The notes under the pieces are model-generated. The model had not been told where the DNA came from. It ran no database searches and saw nothing but the letters and a program-made list of their open reading frames with translations. Positions 59,635-64,000 of a DNA stretch of 64,000 bases are shown one piece after another. The DNA is from Przewalskia tangutica (lineage: Eukaryota > Streptophyta > Magnoliopsida > Solanales > Solanaceae). Location: the NCBI GenBank assembly GCA_029844215.1, contig CM056736.1, forward strand, positions 53,319,562 to 53,383,561, written 5' to 3'. A program made the position numbers and the translations under genes. Positions within the stretch are counted from its first letter, which is position 1; every line of letters begins with the position of its first letter.

Positions 59635-62229
59635 TTTCACGACCCGATCCGACGGGCCGCGACTAAGCGCCCTAATTAGACGTCATTATACTAACCTGTC
59701 ACGTATAATCCGACTGATACTAAGAACCAGATGAAATTCGGCAGCATAACGATGTAATAATAACACATGTCAGAATAGACCTGTCTCTTGAGGAGTCACA
59801 ACAATTAAACATAACAAAACAGGCAAGCCGACAAGGCTGCCACCATATACTATTACTTAAACGTGGGAACATCCAAAAAACAGAGTACAACAGTAGTACA
59901 GCTGACCAAAACATATCTACAATCCTCATATAACCAAACCACACATATACAACCCACAACTGTCTACAGACCTCTATGAGAAGGATAACGACATATGACG
60001 GGACAGGGCCCCGTCGTGCCCCTAAATATACATAAGTAAAAAAAATAGGGTTATGTACCAAAAACACAAGCTCTGAATCAAAGGAGCTTTCCAACCAGCT
60101 GAGTAGGAGTCCTAAGCCCGAGGATCACTGGCGAGAACATGCACAGGGCATGAACGCATTCGAGGAAAGAAGTCGATGCGAAATAATGTACTGAGTATAT
60201 AAAATATGTAATACTGTAAAAACGATAATAAGTGGCCAATAGATAACAAAAGACAAGTATAATAATCAGAATCCAAATCCAACTGTGCCATATACAAATG
60301 AGAGTCAACTGTGCCTTATAAAAATGAGAGTCATGTACATATATATACCATACTCGGCCCCCCAGTGAAGGTCTCGGTGTGAATGAAACCATATACATAT
60401 ATATACCGTACCCGACCCATTATGGAACTCGGTGTGAAATCATATACATACTGTACTCTGCCCATTATGGGACTCGGTGTGAAATCATATACATACCGTA
60501 CCCGGTCCATTATGGGACTCGTTGTGAAATCATCATTCGACTCTCAGTAAAATCATTAAAATGAATTCTTTTCTGGAAAATCAAAGGCACGTCTCATAAC
60601 AAATATCATTAGAAGTTAGACTGTGTAGAAATCATGTACGTCCGCCGTACGTTCATTTTATACAAATCATGCCAAAAGAAAATGAAGGATAGGTTCACAT
60701 ACCTCGTTGTCTATATCAATTCAATAACTTAAAGTCGTCTTTGGCTAGCACTTCAATCTATAATAATAATAACTCGTTCGTCAATTCCATGATTACTAGC
60801 ATATCTTATATCGAATGACGACTCTCTTTTCTATAAAAATTCGGCAGCACTTCTCCTATTTATATGCATATCCATAACTCACAAACAAAGTCAACAATAC
60901 CAATAACAAGATGCAACTTAAAGAATATACCAAAACAATCCTATATACTTCATTATGTTACCATAATACATTCTCTTTCCTTGCATTCACGGAGTACATC
61001 CAAAACAACAACCAAGGTGACTTATACACTTATTTCTCATGTTATTCCAGCCCCTTAATCGTATTAAAGCATCCCTTAAAAACAGTCCCTACTTCTAGCA
61101 AAAATCGAAAGTTCAAGAATGCATAATAACACTTTTCTACACATTAATTATTTGAGACATGTATTAGTAATTACCACAATATATATACTTTTTCATAACT
61201 TAATTTCCGGAATTATAATCTTAACAAAATAGCCCCTTAAGACACCATAACGGGGCTCACGATTTCTGGACAGATTCGGTCCTAGTCAAGCACAACACCA
61301 TAGCTCTCCTCCTAACTTATTAAAATCCAATTTCATGTTCCAGAACTTTCATATAACCAATTACAACTTTAAATGTCAAGATTCCCTTCAATTCCAACAT
61401 GCAATTAGTGACGATAATAAGAACAACAACAATTGAATTCAATGTAACAAAATAGTCTCCAAATCGGTTAAATAACATTAACAACCACATGCATTCCCTT
61501 ATTTCCAATTCCTCTTTAACATGAGTTCATCTCTTAAATTACAACAACATGCAACTTCAATTACACCATAAGAAGAAGAATTTCATACCTTAATTAATGT
61601 CAAAACAGTCCCCTAACTCGTGCCACTGCTCAAGTTTTTCTTCTCCATTTTTATCATTTCTTCAACTCCAAAATGACATGCATGTATTCTATAAGTTTAA
61701 TCCATCATTCCTACACATTTTTCTTTCAGATTTCTCATCCAAAAGCTGGATTTTCTTGGGCTAAAATTCGGCCCAGCAGCAGCGCTTTTTTTGAGTTTCC
61801 TTGGCGTTATAATTTTGTTGAAGACTTGTTCTTGAAAGAAGAAATGGAAGCTTCAATGTTGGCTATGGGGGAGGTGATTCTCCGCTATAAGAGAGAAGAG
61901 AGGAGGTGAGGGAGTGAAATGTGATTTGAAATAAAATGTGGGAAAGATGAGGAGTTTTAAGGGTTAGGTGCAAATCTGAAAATTTATTTGCAATGGGGTC
62001 CAATTCCCATACTTGTCTACTTAAATTAATCCCTCTACTAAAATAAATCCCACATAACTCCTCTTATGTAAAATCTGAAAATTTCAAATGCCCAACCAAA
62101 ATAATCAATTCCCGTCGTCACACATATTATTTAAAAAAAATCGGAATCACATCCTTTATATCCATTATTCGAATCTTACTTTCATAATTACGTTCTCTAA
62201 TTATCGTCTTAAACTTACGAGGTACAACA
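59635..62229 (-). mobile_element. Element E, 5' LTR
   Basis: A 2.6 kb LTR related to that of B but clearly more diverged. Its left end reads TTTCACGACC (the usual TGTCACG with a G-to-T change) and its right end GAGGTACAACA. It contains a tandem repeat at 60340-60540. It adjoins pararetrovirus-like sequence at 62230. CATAA (62230-62234) would be the duplicated target, but the other copy is outside the window. Confidence 0.88.
60340..60540. repeat. Tandem repeat in E LTR
   Basis: Four units of about 52-58 bp with CCATTATGGGACTCGGTGTG and AAATCATATACATA. The corresponding place in B's LTR has a different, CATGGA-type repeat. Confidence 0.88.
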
Positions 62230-62690
62230 CATAAGCAGTTAAACAGATTAAGGAAAGAGTTAAGATCTTACTTTAGGAAATCCTACCTGGAAAAAACTTA
62301 TTGAAACTGATGCTTCTGACATCGGATATGGATTTTAAAACAATATATACTCTCCATTAGATAAGCAAGAGTATTTAGTATAATTTTAGTCTATTAAATG
62401 GAATGACAACCGGGGAAATTACTCAACTATTGATAAGGAAATCCTTATAATAGTTAAAAATGTCTTAAAATTTCAAGGTGATTTATACAATCAAAAGTTT
62501 TTAATAAAAATGGATTGCCAATCGACTAAATTATGTTCAATAAGGACTGTAAACATGATGTTTCTAAACATATATGTGCAAGATGACAAGCTTTATTAGC
62601 CCCATTTAATTATGATATCCAATATAAGAAAAGGTCATATAATAGTCACTCTGATTTTCTCACACGAGAATATTTGAGTTAATAACTCTA
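62230..62690 (+). pseudogene. Pararetrovirus-like RT/RNase H remnant
   Basis: Directly after E's LTR the plus strand reads part of an RNase H domain: ETDASDIGYG near 62305-62335, NYSTIDKE-like codons near 62415-62450, KFQGDLYNQKFL near 62470-62505, and a closing SDFLTRE word near 62650-62670. The arrangement resembles the RNase H of Caulimoviridae more than that of the Ty3 elements here (YCDA/YTDHKSL). Several stops and frameshifts interrupt it. The upstream RT was split off by element E and lies beyond the left edge of the window. An endogenous viral copy, not a functional gene. Confidence 0.65.
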
Positions 62691-62794
62691 ATAATTTGAC
62701 AATATGCAGGATGAGGCCAAGTTGGCAGAAAAATCCAAACTCTTATAGAGGAAGGGGATGATGAGGAACTGGGAGAGGTAATACCCTTATCCAA

Positions 62795-62977
62795 ATGGAA
62801 AAACAGAGGCTAATAGCAGAAGACATGACAAAATCATCCTATATTAATAAGGATAGTCCTTCGTACCAACAATTCATGAATTTTATAAAATCCAAAGAAA
62901 AGGATGGTGAGATGTCACATTCTTATGCAAATATCATTACTGAAAATGATCAAGAAGATACTGCTTCATATGAGTAG
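62795..62977 (+). pseudogene. Pararetrovirus-like downstream reading frame, first piece
   Basis: An open stretch of 60 codons, acidic and Lys/Ser-rich, with YINKDSPSYQQFMNFI. It follows the RNase H remnant after about 100 bp and may be the start of the next viral reading frame. I do not recognise a domain. Confidence 0.4.
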
Positions 62978-63129
62978 AGTAATTGTAGAGAGGTAATACT
63001 TCTCTTAGAAAATAAAAATCTCTAATGGAAAAATGAACCTTTGGTAAATAATGCACAGGTCAACCGAATCAGTAGAAATACAACATTTGTATCCGGCAAA
63101 TACTAGAAAAGTTTATAACTTTTCAAAGA

Positions 63130-63600
63130 TTATTATTAAAAAAATATTCTCTCCCGATGAATGGGGACTGAGTACGCTTAAGGAGAGGAAATATCTTAGC
63201 AAAAAATCCAAGTAAACTTTAATTTATGGGATTACATTGAAAGCTTTAATAAAGCTATGTTATACGAGAATCCTAATAGGAAACACTCGTTGTTCATAAC
63301 GATTTGTGCTAATGCTTATAAACAGAGCATACCAAATTGGTTTTCTCAATGGTGGATTAATTACGACCCATCAGTGACAATTTTACCAGAACCATTCAAG
63401 AGTTCATACACTAAATGGGTTGAAGTATCTCCTAAGTTTATAAAATGTAAGAATATAAATACGATTATTGAAGGAATTGTTAATATGTATTTCTTCCTTG
63501 AATTCTCTATTCCATATATTATGAAATGGTCCGTAGAAGTGGGTTATATCCCACAAAACATACCATGCCTTCACAGAACTTTTTATACCAAATTCTAGAA
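63130..63600 (+). pseudogene. Pararetrovirus-like downstream reading frame, second piece
   Basis: Upstream codons (SPDEWGLSTL-like, near 63150) lead into an open stretch of 113 codons from 63257. It is rich in aromatic residues, with IPNWFSQWWINYDP and ILPEPFKSSYTKW, and ends with a stop near 63596. Its place after the RNase H suggests a virus-encoded protein, but the family is not identified. It could also be part of a different, adjacent retroelement. Confidence 0.4.
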
Positions 63601-64000
63601 GAAACTTATTCAAAAATCAAAGGATGATGTTATTCCTGGCCAAGAGTTAATAGACTAAATTACTTCTACTATAGCTCAGTATAAGGAGCTAAAACAAACG
63701 AAGCAGCATCAGAAGGCTCATAGCCCTTTTAAGTAGATTGCAAGAAAACTCCAGATGAAAAAAAAGTAATTTCAAAATCAGAAATCATAGCCTCATATAT
63801 GGTAGAAGTAAAAAAAAATTAATGTGAAATTTAGAAGATGAATTTCCATCATATGCATCAATGGCTTCATTTAATACAAGAGAAGAAGACGAGGAAGAAA
63901 ATAGGAGAATCTCAGCCATGTGAACCATTTGATCAAACAACATATATTAAAGAATATCACAAAAGGTTTCAAAATCAGATGGAAGAATCTTCCACCTCCA
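63601..64000 (+). other. Decayed continuation of the pararetrovirus-like unit
   Basis: A-rich sequence with short coding-like traces, including SYASMASFNTREEDEEE near 63850-63900, broken by stops. No complete domain is visible before the window ends. Confidence 0.35.

Overview
This is repeat DNA from a plant nuclear genome, apparently with no intact host gene. The RNase H/integrase/chromodomain-type Ty3/gypsy polyproteins, initiator-Met-tRNA primer sites, 2.6-3.8 kb LTRs, a plant L1-type LINE and a Caulimoviridae-like remnant all point to a eudicot. The gag and pol style fits Solanaceae, but that is an impression rather than a test. Nothing here looks like tRNA, rRNA, a CRISPR array or a cellular protein-coding gene.

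The window resolves almost completely into a nested stack of transposons, ordered by 5-bp target site duplications (TSDs) and by rejoining interrupted coding regions. The deepest layer is a pararetrovirus-like sequence (62230-64000, + strand). Ty3/gypsy element E (- strand) interrupts it; E's 5' LTR is 59635-62229 and its gag-pol lies in pieces at 57135-59634, 45996-48278 and 32078-32179. Three elements sit inside E: H (48279-57134, - strand, TSD TGATG), F (32180-45995, + strand, TSD GGAAT) and B (right edge 32077, - strand, left edge outside the window). F's 5' LTR carries solo LTR G (33203-36870, TSD GTATG). B carries solo LTR D in its pol (22430-26267, TSD TTAAC). B's 3' LTR carries a LINE fragment (8855-19388), which is itself split by element C (10226-19307, - strand, TSD ATTGA). 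Element A (window start to 7095, - strand) is also inserted in B's 3' LTR. The deepest stack is five layers: pararetrovirus > E > B > LINE > C.

Two LTR groups are present. B and E have 2.6-2.8 kb LTRs and recognisable gag-PR-RT-RNase H-IN-chromodomain genes, all broken by stops, frameshifts and lost catalytic residues. A, C, D, F, G and H share a second LTR design of about 3-3.8 kb, with a TATA-like box and GC-rich tandem arrays about 0.5 kb upstream of it. A, C and H are short internally (2.0-2.6 kb) and lack protease, RT and RNase H, so they must have been moved by enzymes supplied in trans. They share with F an unidentified segment between gag and pol.

The most useful leads are: that shared segment; the interchangeable tandem arrays in the U3 of the LTRs; the concentration of differences within LTR pairs in CG/CHG-rich blocks, which looks like either systematic base-calling error at methylated sites or real local hypervariability; and the pararetrovirus-like fragment at the right edge. 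Percent identities and insertion ages were not computed.
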